Positions 8,198 to 15,714 are shown, counted from the first letter of the stretch. The stretch: 49,689 nt of DNA from Schlegelella_A sp035995885 (GCA_035995885.1 DASYKC010000075.1:1-49689), one strand, 5' to 3'. A program made the numbers and translations. The notes: generated from the sequence alone by a model not told the origin.

Positions 8198-8585
8198 AGA
8201 GGACGGTCGCGACGATGACGCCGCGCAACGGCGTGCGGAAGAAATAGCGCCCGGAGAGGACCAGGTAGCCGAGCAGCACGAGCAGGCCCAGCGCGAGTAG
8301 GAACCCCGACCGGAACAGCAGCTCGGCGTGGGCCAGGGCGAGGTAGCCGTAGACGGCGCCGAACAGGATGAGCCCGTAGCTGTGGCTGGCGTTGAAGCCG
8401 ACCCAGCACTTCCACATCGTCGTCTGCCGCGTGATGACCGGCGACACCCCGGCCATGTGGGCCTGCAGCGCCGGGTCGCGCGGCAGCAGCTTCGGGCCGT
8501 GGAAGGTGAACAGAAGATGGAGGAGGCCGAGCACGAGCGGGATCGCGGCGCTGGCGGCGACGAGGGACACGGCGATCGTGTTCAT
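8166..8585 (-). CDS. Four-span small membrane protein (LIC_13387-like)
   Basis: A 139-residue inner-membrane protein with four hydrophobic segments (about residues 5-25, 67-85, 90-110, 117-137). The central pattern TTMWKCWVGFNASHSYGLILFG resembles the uncharacterised LIC_13387-type membrane family, an assignment made from memory. Function is unknown. Its start codon is 57 bases from the divergent MarR-type gene at 8643, and the intervening DNA carries two tandem inverted-repeat operators. It is therefore very probably a target of that regulator. Confidence 0.7.
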   Translation of the reverse strand: MNTIAVSLVAASAAIPLVLGLLHLLFTFHGPKLLPRDPALQAHMAGVSPVITRQTTMWKCWVGFNASHSYGLILFGAVYGYLALAHAELLFRSGFLLALGLLVLLGYLVLSGRYFFRTPLRGVIVATVLYVVGVIASRA

Positions 8586-8605
8586 GGGGTACTTCGCTAG
8601 AATTG

Positions 8606-8639
8606 GTTCGTCAGCGAACAGTATAGTTCGGCTGCGAAC
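8606..8639. promoter_or_regulatory. Double MarR operator, two GTTCG-N4-CGAAC palindromes
   Basis: GTTCG-TCAG-CGAAC (8606-8619) and GTTCG-GCTG-CGAAC (8626-8639) repeat with a 20-base period. Together they form a larger dyad flanked by TTGG and CCAA, centred on AGTATA. The pair fills the intergenic space between the divergent membrane gene and the MarR gene and ends three bases before the proposed MarR start. Two sites two helical turns apart fit cooperative binding of two MarR dimers on one DNA face. TATAGT at 8622-8627 could be a -10 element. Confidence 0.7.
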
Positions 8640-8642
8640 CAA

Positions 8643-9131
8643 ATGCCCCACGCTCGCAAGATCCCGCCGCCATCGCGCCGCGCCGCCCGCGACGATGCGG
8701 CGATGCGCCCGTGGCTGGCGATCGCGCGCACCTTCCACCTGTGCGACGCGCTGATGGCGCGCCGCCTCGGCGCGCTCGGCGTTCGCATGGCCGAGCACGA
8801 GGTCCTGATCAACCTGCGCCGCGATCCGGGGATCGCCCAGCAGACGCTGGCGCGGCGCTGCTTCAACGCCAAGAGCCACATCAGCGCGCTGCTCACGGCG
8901 CTCGAGGCGCGCGGCTGGGTCCGGCGCGAGGCCGACCCGGCCGATGCCCGCGCCTGGAAGCTCTTCCTGACGCCGGCCGGCGCGCGCATCGCCGCCCGGA
9001 CGACGGCGATCCAGGAAGACGTGGCCGCGGCGCTGGCCGAAACGGTGTCGAAGCGGGCCCTGGCCGACGTGACCCTGGCGATGGCCAGGATCAGCGAGCG
9101 CCTGCGCGCGCTCCTCGACCGCCCCGACTGA
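8643..9131 (+). CDS. MarR-family transcriptional regulator
   Basis: A 162-residue winged-helix regulator. The DNA-binding core spans roughly residues 55-125: AEHEVLINLRRDPGIAQQTLARRCF, then the recognition helix AKSHISALLTALEARGWV and the wing RREADPADARAWKLFLTPAG. It is divergent from the small membrane gene with a double palindromic operator between, so autoregulation and control of that gene are likely. The ATG at 8643 directly abuts the operator and would give an almost leaderless message. The in-frame ATG at 8703 (MRPWLAIARTFHL, 142 residues) is an equally plausible start. The ligand is unknown. Confidence 0.88.
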   Translation: MPHARKIPPPSRRAARDDAAMRPWLAIARTFHLCDALMARRLGALGVRMAEHEVLINLRRDPGIAQQTLARRCFNAKSHISALLTALEARGWVRREADPADARAWKLFLTPAGARIAARTTAIQEDVAAALAETVSKRALADVTLAMARISERLRALLDRPD

Positions 9132-9312
9132 GCGGCCGGGCGGGCCGGGCGCGAAACCTGCCGGGCGGCGGCATGGCGCAAGACCGGGCCGCTGCGGCGG
9201 ACACGTTCGAAGCCGGACACGGACCGCAAGGACGCGGAAGACGCCCGGCGCTTCCCGCTGCCAGGCTCGACGGCCGCCGCGATCGCGAGCCGGCGGCATC
9301 CAGAGGACACGC

Positions 9313-9492
9313 ATGAAATTCCTGCTCGCGATTCCGTTCATCGGGCTGCTCTGGGTGCCGTTCTACGACCGCATCGAGCCGACGCTGTTCGGCTTTCCGT
9401 TCTTCTACTGGTACCAGCTGCTCTGGGTGCCGATCACGGCGCTCCTGATCTGGATCGTCTACCGCGACGGCGAGCGGCGCGGAGAAGAGTGA
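9313..9492 (+). CDS. DUF3311 small membrane partner of the downstream symporter
   Basis: A 59-residue two-span membrane protein, MKFLLAIPFIGLLWVPFYDR, then a conserved FFYWYQLLWVPITALLIWIVY and a charged tail (RDGERRGEE). This is the DUF3311 pattern, a small protein habitually encoded directly before MctP-type sodium:solute symporters. Its TGA overlaps the symporter ATG (TGATG at 9490-9494), implying coupled translation. AGAGGA lies seven bases before the ATG. It is likely an accessory subunit for assembly or stability of the transporter. Confidence 0.88.
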   Translation: MKFLLAIPFIGLLWVPFYDRIEPTLFGFPFFYWYQLLWVPITALLIWIVYRDGERRGEE

Positions 9493-10994
9493 TGGGCGCC
9501 CACATCAACTGGACCGCGCTCTGGGTCTTCGTCTTCTTCTTCGTCCTGGTCACCGTCATGGGCTTCGCCGCCGCGCGCTGGCAGGGCGGCGGCACCAAGG
9601 ATCCGCACCTCGACGAATGGGGCCTGGGCGGCCGCAACTTCGGCACCTGGATCACCTGGTTCCTGGTCGGCGGCGACTTCTACACCGCGTACACCGTGAT
9701 CGCGGTGCCGGCCCTGGTCTATGCGGTCGGCGCCTACGGCTTCTTCGCGCTGCCCTACACGATCATCGTCTACCCGATCGTCTTCATCATCATGCCGCGC
9801 CTCTGGCACGCGGCACACCGCGCCGGCCACGTCACCGCGGCCGACGTCGTCTACGGTCGCTACGGATCGCGCCTGCTCGAGCTCGCCGTGGCGATCACGG
9901 CGGTCGTCGCGACGATGCCGTACATCGCCCTGCAGCTGGTCGGCATGGAGGTCGTCATCAAGGCGCTCGGCCTGACCGGCGAGCTGCCGCTCGCTGCGGC
10001 GTTCGTGATTCTGGCGCTCTACACCTACTCGGCCGGCCTGCGCGCGCCGGCGCTGATCGCCTTCGTCAAGGACCTGATGATCTACATCGTCGTCCTGGTC
10101 GCCGTCGTCATGGTTCCCGCGAAGCTCGGCGGCTACGGCGCCGTGTTCGCCGCGGCCGGCGCGGCCTTCGCCGCCAAGGGCGGCGCTACCGGCCTGATAC
10201 TGCAGCCGCAGCAGATGCTGGCCTATTCGACCCTCGCGCTCGGCTCGGCGCTGGCGGCGTTCATGTACCCGCACACGCTGACCGGGATCTTCGCGGCGAA
10301 GAGCGCCGACACGATCCGCAAGAACGCCGTCTTCCTGCCCGCGTACACGGTGCTGCTCGGCCTGATCGCGCTGCTCGGCTACATGGCCTACGCCGCCAGG
10401 CTCGAGATCCACAGCAACAACGACGTCGTGCCGGCGCTCTTCAACGCGCTCTTCCCGTCGTGGTTCGCCGGCTTCGCGTTCGCCGCGATCGCGATCGGCG
10501 CGCTCGTGCCGGCGGCGGTGATGTCGATCGGCGCGGCCAATCTCTTCACCCGCAATTTCTGGAAGGCGTACGTGCGGCCCGACGTCACGCCGGGGGGCGA
10601 GGCGAAGGTGGCGAAGATCGTCTCGCTGGTGGTCAAGGTCGGCGCGCTGATCTTCATCCTGTTCCTGCCGACGCAGTTCGCGCTCGACCTGCAGCTGCTC
10701 GGCGGCCTGTGGATCCTGCAGACCTTTCCGGCGGTCGTGTTCGGCCTCTTCTTCAACTGGTTCCGCGCCCCGGCGCTGCTTGCCGGCTGGGCCGCGGGCC
10801 TCGTCGGCGGCTCGGCGCTGGTCTTCCTGGACGGCGTCAAGCCGGTGCACACGCTCGTGATCGGCGCCGGCCACTACACGGTCTACACCGGCCTGCTCGC
10901 CCTCGTCCTCAACGTCGCCGTGGCGGCGGTCGTGCAGGTCCTTGTCGGAGCGACGGAGCGCAGGACGACGCTCGATCTCCATGAACAGCGCTGA
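9492..10994 (+). CDS. Sodium:solute symporter (MctP-like monocarboxylate transporter)
   Basis: A 500-residue multi-span inner-membrane permease of the SSS family, with about 13 hydrophobic segments. The N-terminal signature GLGGRNFGTWITWFLVGGDFYTAYTV is split here into GLGGRNFGTW and FLVGGDFYTAYT. The DUF3311 partner is typical of MctP-type carriers for short monocarboxylates such as lactate, pyruvate or acetate. The substrate here is inferred from family only. A GTG directly before the ATG is also possible. It is followed 69 bases later by a small ABM-fold gene that may be in the same transcript. Confidence 0.87.
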   Translation: MGAHINWTALWVFVFFFVLVTVMGFAAARWQGGGTKDPHLDEWGLGGRNFGTWITWFLVGGDFYTAYTVIAVPALVYAVGAYGFFALPYTIIVYPIVFIIMPRLWHAAHRAGHVTAADVVYGRYGSRLLELAVAITAVVATMPYIALQLVGMEVVIKALGLTGELPLAAAFVILALYTYSAGLRAPALIAFVKDLMIYIVVLVAVVMVPAKLGGYGAVFAAAGAAFAAKGGATGLILQPQQMLAYSTLALGSALAAFMYPHTLTGIFAAKSADTIRKNAVFLPAYTVLLGLIALLGYMAYAARLEIHSNNDVVPALFNALFPSWFAGFAFAAIAIGALVPAAVMSIGAANLFTRNFWKAYVRPDVTPGGEAKVAKIVSLVVKVGALIFILFLPTQFALDLQLLGGLWILQTFPAVVFGLFFNWFRAPALLAGWAAGLVGGSALVFLDGVKPVHTLVIGAGHYTVYTGLLALVLNVAVAAVVQVLVGATERRTTLDLHEQR

Positions 10995-11063
10995 CAAACG
11001 TCGGCGCACTCCACGAGGCCGGGTCGTCCTCGTCCCGGCCTCTCACCGAAAGGAATCGTCATC

Positions 11064-11366
11064 ATGGTCAAGCTTGGATTGTTCGTCCGTCTCGAAGCGA
11101 AGCCGGGCAAGGAAGACGCCGTCGTCGAGCTGCTCGAAGGCGCCCTGCCGCTGGCCAACGCCGAGAAGGGCACGACCGCCTGGTTCGCGCTGCGCTTCGG
11201 GCTCACGACCTTCGGCATCTTCGACGCCTTCGCCGACGAGGTCTCGCGCGAGGCGCACCTGCACGGCCTGATCGCCGAGGCGTTGATGGAAGAGGCCCCG
11301 GTGCTGCTCAAGGAGGCGCCGAAGATCGAGAAGGTCGAGGTCCTCGAGGCCAAGCTGCCGGGGTGA
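11064..11366 (+). CDS. ABM-domain (antibiotic biosynthesis monooxygenase fold) protein
   Basis: A 100-residue single-domain dimeric alpha/beta-barrel type protein: VKLGLFVRLEAKPGKEDAVVELLEGAL, with the first strand and helix, then GTTAWFALRFGLTTFGIFDAF and a C-terminal IEKVEVLEAKLPG. Similar stand-alone ABM proteins include quinol monooxygenases and stress-induced proteins of unknown substrate. GAAAGGAA lies before the start. It follows the symporter on the same strand and faces the convergent host-attachment gene. Confidence 0.82.
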   Translation: MVKLGLFVRLEAKPGKEDAVVELLEGALPLANAEKGTTAWFALRFGLTTFGIFDAFADEVSREAHLHGLIAEALMEEAPVLLKEAPKIEKVEVLEAKLPG

Positions 11367-11379
11367 CGGGCAGCGCGCC

Positions 11380-11406
11380 GCGCGAGCGTCGCACTGTCGT
11401 TCGCGC
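11380..11406. terminator. Possible bidirectional hairpin between convergent genes
   Basis: Stem GCGCGAGCG (11380-11388) against CGTTCGCGC (11398-11406) with one G-T pair and a 9-base loop. It lies between the ABM stop and the stop codon of the leftward host-attachment gene. It has no T-run, so intrinsic termination is uncertain. Confidence 0.35.
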
Positions 11407-12041
11407 TAGCTCGTCTTCGGCGGCGGGAAGAGCCGCTGCGCGATCTCGTGGTCGGAGGCGCGGACGAGGTCCTTGAGGACCTCCTCGACGACGGCTGCCT
11501 TCACGGCAGGGTCGAGCTCTTCGCGCAGCTTGCCGAGGAAGCGCGGCGCGGCGACGATGCGCAGCTTGTCGTAGCGCTTCTGCTGCAGCGCCGCGGCGAG
11601 ATGCTCGGCGACGTGGCGCGCGAAGTCGCGCGCCTCGAGGTGCTTTTCCTCGTCGCCGGCCGACCGGGTGAGGCTCGCGCCGCCCGCGCCGACGCGCGTC
11701 GGCTGGCCGCCGTCGTGCGAGAGCCGGCCGGCGCGGCGGCCGGCGTCGTGGACGTGCAGCTCGCCCTCTTTCGCGTGCGCGTCCGGGTCCTTCAAGGTCT
11801 CGACGTGCTCGAGCACGCCCGGCGCCGCCGCCGATAGGATGCGCGCGATGGCCTCGTCGGCGACGACGACCCAGACCGTCCCCTGGTTCGCGAGCGGCGC
11901 GACACCGCGGTTCGCCCAGCGGCCGCGGTCGGGCCGCGCTTCGACGCCGGGCGCGGGCTCGAGGTAGGCGGCGGTCGTGTCGGGCTGCAGGCGCGGATCG
12001 TCGGGATCGGGCGGCGGCGGCGGGTCGGCGGGCTTGCGCAT
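11406..12041 (-). CDS. Host-attachment-protein family (baeRF-like) protein
   Basis: A 211-residue cytoplasmic protein resembling the 'protein required for attachment to host cells' family, which has an eRF1/Rossmann-like fold. Supporting segments are NQGTVWVVVADEAIARIL near residue 53, a central charged HDGGQPTRVGAGG and EEKHLEARDFARHVAEHL, and the C-terminal YDKLRIVAAPRFLGKLRE. The name is historical and the molecular function is unknown. An N-terminal Pro-rich stretch (ADPPPPPDPDDP) is probably disordered. ATG 12041 is preferred over an in-frame TTG at 12101, which lies against the terminator of the upstream gene. Confidence 0.75.
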   Translation of the reverse strand: MRKPADPPPPPDPDDPRLQPDTTAAYLEPAPGVEARPDRGRWANRGVAPLANQGTVWVVVADEAIARILSAAAPGVLEHVETLKDPDAHAKEGELHVHDAGRRAGRLSHDGGQPTRVGAGGASLTRSAGDEEKHLEARDFARHVAEHLAAALQQKRYDKLRIVAAPRFLGKLREELDPAVKAAVVEEVLKDLVRASDHEIAQRLFPPPKTS

Positions 12042-12103
12042 GGCGCTCTCCGGCAGGGCGAGTCGGATGGGGCTCGCGGCAAACGACGCACCCGCCGCCA
12101 AAG

Positions 12104-12131
12104 AAAAAACGCGGCCGAAGCCGCGTTTTTT
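12104..12131. terminator. Strong terminator of the 43-residue-repeat gene
   Basis: A perfect 12-base stem, AAAAAACGCGGC / GCCGCGTTTTTT. On the minus strand it has a C(TTCG)G tetraloop and a six-T tail. It sits 22 bases past the stop of the leftward gene 12153-12734 and isolates it from the host-attachment gene. The stem core ACGCGGC/GCCGCGT is shared with the terminator at 6411-6432. Confidence 0.85.
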
Positions 12132-12152
12132 CCGGAGGGACGCCTTTCCGCG

Positions 12153-12734
12153 TCAATGGCCAGCGTACGTCTGCACGGATTCGCCTTTGCGCGCTGTGTC
12201 GCCAGGCGCGGCCTTCTTCGCCGGGACGCGGCTCGCCTGCGCTTGAGCCGGCGCCGGCGTGGTGGTCGCTCCCGCGTAAACGCCGGGAGTGACGTCACGC
12301 GCGGTCAGACCGCTGGCCGAGACCATGTCGCCGTTGCGGATCGCGGCCTGGGTCTGGGCGATCACTTCGTTTCGCGTCGGCCCCGATGCGGCCGGCGTTT
12401 CCGGATAGCGACCGGGAAAGACCGCACGGGCCGTCGCGCCGCTGGGCATCACCATGTCGCCGTTGCGCATGGCGGCTTCGGTCTGGGCCTGCACTTCGTT
12501 GGACGTCGGTCCTGACGCGGCCGGCGCGGGCGGGTAGTTGCCGGGAAACACCGAGCGCGTCGTCGCGCCGCTCGGCATCACCATGTCGCCGTTGCGCATC
12601 GCGGCGAGGGTTTCGGCACGCACCTGTTCGCGCGTCGGCCCGGTCGGCGCGGCCGGCGCGGTGTCGGCATGGACCGCCGTACCAGCCGTCGCTGCGAAGA
12701 GCGCGAAGGTAAAAACGGGGAACTTCTTGAACAT
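12153..12734 (-). CDS. Exported protein with three 43-residue repeats (DUF4148-like)
   Basis: A 193-residue secreted protein. The signal peptide is MFKKFPVFTFALFAATAGTAVHA. Three direct repeats of exactly 43 residues follow, beginning GPT at residues 32, 75 and 118. Each contains V-x-A-x-T-x-A-A-(M/I)-R-N-G-D-M-V, then SG.T.R.V.PG.Y. The tail is Ala/Pro/Lys-rich. The E..A...G.M pattern is that of DUF4148 proteins, typically short exported Burkholderiales proteins with one unit, so a three-unit version is a local expansion. Function is unknown. The in-frame upstream extension is rejected because the ATG at 12734 begins the signal peptide. A strong terminator follows. Confidence 0.82.
   Translation of the reverse strand: MFKKFPVFTFALFAATAGTAVHADTAPAAPTGPTREQVRAETLAAMRNGDMVMPSGATTRSVFPGNYPPAPAASGPTSNEVQAQTEAAMRNGDMVMPSGATARAVFPGRYPETPAASGPTRNEVIAQTQAAIRNGDMVSASGLTARDVTPGVYAGATTTPAPAQAQASRVPAKKAAPGDTARKGESVQTYAGH
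12273..12641 (-). repeat. Three tandem 129-base coding repeats
   Basis: Units at 12641-12513, 12512-12384 and 12383-12273 (the last slightly short) encode the 43-residue repeats. Units one and two are the closest, sharing RNGDMVMPSGAT exactly. Unit three has diverged (SASGLTARDVTPG). The in-phase 129-base period makes unequal recombination and copy-number variation likely. Confidence 0.85.
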
Positions 12735-12943
12735 GATCGATCCTGTGTGATCCGGTCCCGCTCGCGTCGACCGACGTGATGCCCGAGGCCGGAAGATGTC
12801 TTTTGGACGCCGATATCGGCCTTTGGTTTCGTCGCTATCGCCTGTCCATGACAGATGAAATGAGGGATGCGCGGACCGCGCCGCGACTCGGCCGAAGACC
12901 CCTACGACAAGCGAGGACTCTGCACGCGACCCGAGCCCGCTTC
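12735..12943. other. Intergenic region, upstream of the repeat-protein gene
   Basis: 209 bases between two leftward genes, less GC-rich than its surroundings. It must hold the promoter of the repeat-protein gene. The only structure I see is a perfect 12-base palindrome, GCCGATATCGGC (12809-12820), about 75 bases upstream of that gene's start, possibly an operator. Confidence 0.4.
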
Positions 12944-13582
12944 TCAGCCGTTCACTTGCGCGAGCGCGAGGTCGAGCGCGTGCGGCACGCGATCGAGATC
13001 GAGCGCGTCCACGAGCAACGCGCCGTAACGCACCTTGCGTCCGGCGCGGGTGCCGAGGAACCGGCGCAGCTGGGCATGCAGGTCGCGACCGCGCTGCGCC
13101 GGCTGGTCCTGGAAGCGGCGAAACGACACGAGATCGCCCTCGGCGTCGAGGACACGCTCCACCGCCGCCGTGCCGAGGGCGCGGATCAGCTCGTCCTCGA
13201 GGTCGGCATCGCACGCATAGAAGCCGTGGTCCTCGCTGCCGGCGCTCGCGGCGACGCCGGCGCGCTCGAGTCCGCGCCGCACGTGCCCCAGCTCGGCGAC
13301 GTCGCACAGCCCGGCAAGCCGCACTCCCAGGCCGTGCGGGCCGAGCGCCTGCACGAAGCGCTGCACGTTGGTGGCGCCGCCGATCGGCACGACGACGATG
13401 CCTTCTGCCCGCAAGTCACGGCCGCGTCGCCGCGCCAGCGCTTCGAGCGCGGCCTGATCGCTCCAGCCCTCGACCAGGATCGCCGCACGCGCCTCTGCAG
13501 CGCTCACCAAGCGACGGGCGCCGTCGGGATCGAGCGGCGGCCGCGGTCCCGGCGTGCGTGGCGTCGTTGCAGAGGGTTCCAC
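12944..13582 (-). CDS. Stand-alone OLD-like TOPRIM-domain protein
   Basis: A 212-residue protein whose N-terminal half is a TOPRIM fold. It has the acidic first motif AAILVEGWSDQAALEALARR (about residues 33-52), the GGATNV turn typical of OLD-type TOPRIMs (VVVPIGGATNVQRF, about 63-76) and a later acidic motif GLCDVAE (about 90-96). The C-terminal half has no motif I know. TOPRIM domains of this type act in nucleases such as OLD, normally fused to an ABC ATPase. None is present here, so it may be a hydrolase or nucleotidyl-transfer enzyme acting alone. The start is a GTG at 13582 without a clear ribosome site, and a few residues shorter is possible. Confidence 0.72.
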   Translation of the reverse strand: MEPSATTPRTPGPRPPLDPDGARRLVSAAEARAAILVEGWSDQAALEALARRRGRDLRAEGIVVVPIGGATNVQRFVQALGPHGLGVRLAGLCDVAELGHVRRGLERAGVAASAGSEDHGFYACDADLEDELIRALGTAAVERVLDAEGDLVSFRRFQDQPAQRGRDLHAQLRRFLGTRAGRKVRYGALLVDALDLDRVPHALDLALAQVNG

Positions 13583-13835
13583 GTTCGCATCATGCCGTCG
13601 TGCCGCGCGGTCAGCGCGCTCACGGCGGGACCATCGACGTGAGCTTCACCGCCGACGCGGATACGGCGTTCACTGTCCGACTGCCGATGAATCCCCTTGA
13701 AAAGCGGATACCGAGGGTGCGACGTAATCTCTGGTGGTTGATGGGTCGTCCGCTCGTTTGCACTTGCCGGATCGACGATGACCTGGGCATGCCGCAAGTT
13801 GCGCGTGCCTCACCGACCAGACGACTCCACCCCCC
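13583..13835. other. Divergent intergenic region
   Basis: 253 bases between the leftward TOPRIM gene and the rightward SGNH gene, noticeably less GC-rich than the genes around it. Short frames run through it but lack ribosome sites and recognisable protein character. I see no convincing promoter hexamers or repeats. It presumably holds promoters for both genes. Confidence 0.35.
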
Positions 13836-14597
13836 ATGGCATCGCCGACGAAGCTGAGCCCCGTCGAGAAGACAACCTTGCTGCTGACCTCGCTGGCGCT
13901 CGCCGGCGTGCTGCTCGAGACGGTCGCTTTCTGGCGTGGCATCGGCCGCGCACGTCGCTTCGCCAAGGCCGGACGCCGCTTCGAGCGGCGCCTGTCGGCG
14001 CAGCGCGCGAGGGTGCTGATCCTCGGCGACAGCACCGGTGTGGGCGTCGGTGCGACGCTGCCCGAGGAGTCCGTCGCCGGGCTCTTCGCTGCCGACTATC
14101 CGGATGCCGACATCGTCAACGTCGCCGTCTCCGGGACGCGCGTCGCCGGCGCGATCGCCCAGGTCCGCGCCTGTCGCGAGGCGGGCCTCCGCTTCGACCT
14201 GGCGCTGTTGCACGTCGGCGGCAACGACGTCGTCGCCAACACGCCGCTGCAGCGGCTCGCGGACGATTGCGACACCTTGCTGAAGGAGCTCGGCCAGCTC
14301 GCCGTCCGCACTGCGTGGCTGGGGCCTCCGGACCTCGGCCTCGCGCCGCTCTTTCCGCGCCCCTATGCATGGCTGATGGCGTCGCGGTCCCGCGCCGCAT
14401 CGCGGGTGTTCTCGGCGGCGGCCGCTCGTCACAACGCGGTCTTCGTCGACTTCTCGGCGCCGGCGCACGCCGCGTATTTCAGGAGGCGACGCCGCAGGCA
14501 CTTCGCGATCGATGGCTTCCATCCGAACAGCGCCAGCTACAAGTACGGCTATGCAACCGCGCGGCAGATGCTCGGGCTGCCATCGCAGCCGGGCTGA
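13836..14597 (+). CDS. SGNH/GDSL-type esterase, membrane-anchored
   Basis: A 253-residue SGNH hydrolase. An uncleaved N-terminal membrane segment (TTLLLTSLALAGVLLETVAF, about residues 13-32) precedes the catalytic domain. Block I is LILGDSTGVGVG with nucleophile S66. Block III is HVGGNDVV with the oxyanion Asn. Block V is IDGFHPNSASYK with the Asp-x-x-His pair. All catalytic residues are present. It is likely an esterase or acyl-hydrolase at the cytoplasmic membrane. The substrate is unknown. The gene stands alone and is convergent with the TRAP binding-protein gene 36 bases away. Confidence 0.88.
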   Translation: MASPTKLSPVEKTTLLLTSLALAGVLLETVAFWRGIGRARRFAKAGRRFERRLSAQRARVLILGDSTGVGVGATLPEESVAGLFAADYPDADIVNVAVSGTRVAGAIAQVRACREAGLRFDLALLHVGGNDVVANTPLQRLADDCDTLLKELGQLAVRTAWLGPPDLGLAPLFPRPYAWLMASRSRAASRVFSAAAARHNAVFVDFSAPAHAAYFRRRRRRHFAIDGFHPNSASYKYGYATARQMLGLPSQPG

Positions 14598-14633
14598 ATC
14601 AGCGCGGGGCGGTGCCGGGATCTGGCTGGCTGC

Positions 14634-15656
14634 TCATGAGAGGAGCTTTTGCGCTCCCGCCATCAAGGCCTTGCACGTCTCGCTGCGTTCCGCGTAGTCC
14701 TTCCAGGCGGTGTCGCGCGCGATCGCTTGCCACTTGCGAACCGTGGCGTCGTCGAGGTCGTGGACCTTCGCCCCCGCCTTCGCGTAGATATCGGCCGCGG
14801 CCTTGTCGTCGGCCTTGGCCGCCTCAGTGGCGAACTTCTCCTGCTCGGCGCCGGCCGCCATGATGATGTCCTGCTGCGCCTTCGGCAGTCTTGCGAAGAT
14901 CTCCTTGGACATCAGGAGCGGCTCGAACATGAACCAATACGTCTTGTTGCGGCCGCTGGTCAGGTGCTTGGCGATCTCCTCGAGCTTGAACGAGATGAAG
15001 CTGGTCGACGACGTCATCGCCGCGTCCATCGCTCCAGTCTGCATGGCGGCATAGATCTCGTTCGACGGCAGCGTGATCACCGAGGCGCCTGCCGCCCGCA
15101 GCACGAGGTCCATCTCGCGGCTGCCGCCGCGGACCTTCATGCCCTTCGAGTCCTCGGGTGCGACGAGTGCTGCAGGCTTGCTCGCGACGCCGCCGGCCTG
15201 CCAGATCCAGCTGACCACGACGATGCCCTTGTCGTCCAGCACCTTGGTCAAGAGCTTACCGACCTCGGTCGTCTTCCACTGCGAGCCCACTTCGTAGCTC
15301 GGCACCAGCGCCGGCATCAATCCGATGTTGGTCTCGGCGACTTCGCCCCCGGCGTACGAGAGCGGCACGAGGCTGAAATCGAGCGCGCCCTTGCGCATCG
15401 CTGCGAATTGCGAATTCGTCTTCATCAGCGACGAGCCCGGGTAGACCTCGGCCTTCAGGGCGCCGTTGCTGCGCTTCTGGATGTCGGCGGCGAAGCGTCT
15501 GCAGAGCCGGTCGCGGAAGTCGCCTTCCGTCAGCGTGCCGCTGGGAAACTGATGAGAGATTTTCAGGGTTCCGGCCTGCGCACGGGTCATTCCGGGAAGG
15601 GATGCCAGGGCGGCCGCAGAAGCGGCCCGGATGATTTCGCGTCGGGTAAGGGTCAT
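14634..15656 (-). CDS. TRAP transporter DctP-type solute-binding protein (orphan)
   Basis: Periplasmic binding protein of the TRAP family, 340 residues. The N-terminus has a signal peptide of Tat-like form (LTRREIIRAASAAALASLPGM...RAQA). The DctP fold is indicated by GTLKISHQFPSG, KVRGGSREMDLVLRAAGASV and the ligand-proximal PSNEIYAAMQTGAMDA. No DctQ or DctM membrane subunits are adjacent. It is the last of three leftward genes (hydrolase lipoprotein, lipoprotein, this gene) with 58-base gaps, which suggests it captures a product released by the hydrolase. This is inference. Confidence 0.88.
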   Translation of the reverse strand: MTLTRREIIRAASAAALASLPGMTRAQAGTLKISHQFPSGTLTEGDFRDRLCRRFAADIQKRSNGALKAEVYPGSSLMKTNSQFAAMRKGALDFSLVPLSYAGGEVAETNIGLMPALVPSYEVGSQWKTTEVGKLLTKVLDDKGIVVVSWIWQAGGVASKPAALVAPEDSKGMKVRGGSREMDLVLRAAGASVITLPSNEIYAAMQTGAMDAAMTSSTSFISFKLEEIAKHLTSGRNKTYWFMFEPLLMSKEIFARLPKAQQDIIMAAGAEQEKFATEAAKADDKAAADIYAKAGAKVHDLDDATVRKWQAIARDTAWKDYAERSETCKALMAGAQKLLS

Positions 15657-15714
15657 GACTCATTTCTCGTTCAGAAGGTGTCGCGAACGGCGCATCGAGA
15701 GGAGGCGGTCAGCG

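Noticed and set aside
12273..12641. Tandem 129-base repeats as a CRISPR or satellite array
   Set aside because: The units are coding, in phase, contiguous and without unique spacers.
12944..13582. Retron or OLD-type defence system
   Set aside because: There is no reverse transcriptase, ABC ATPase or helicase nearby, only a lone TOPRIM protein.
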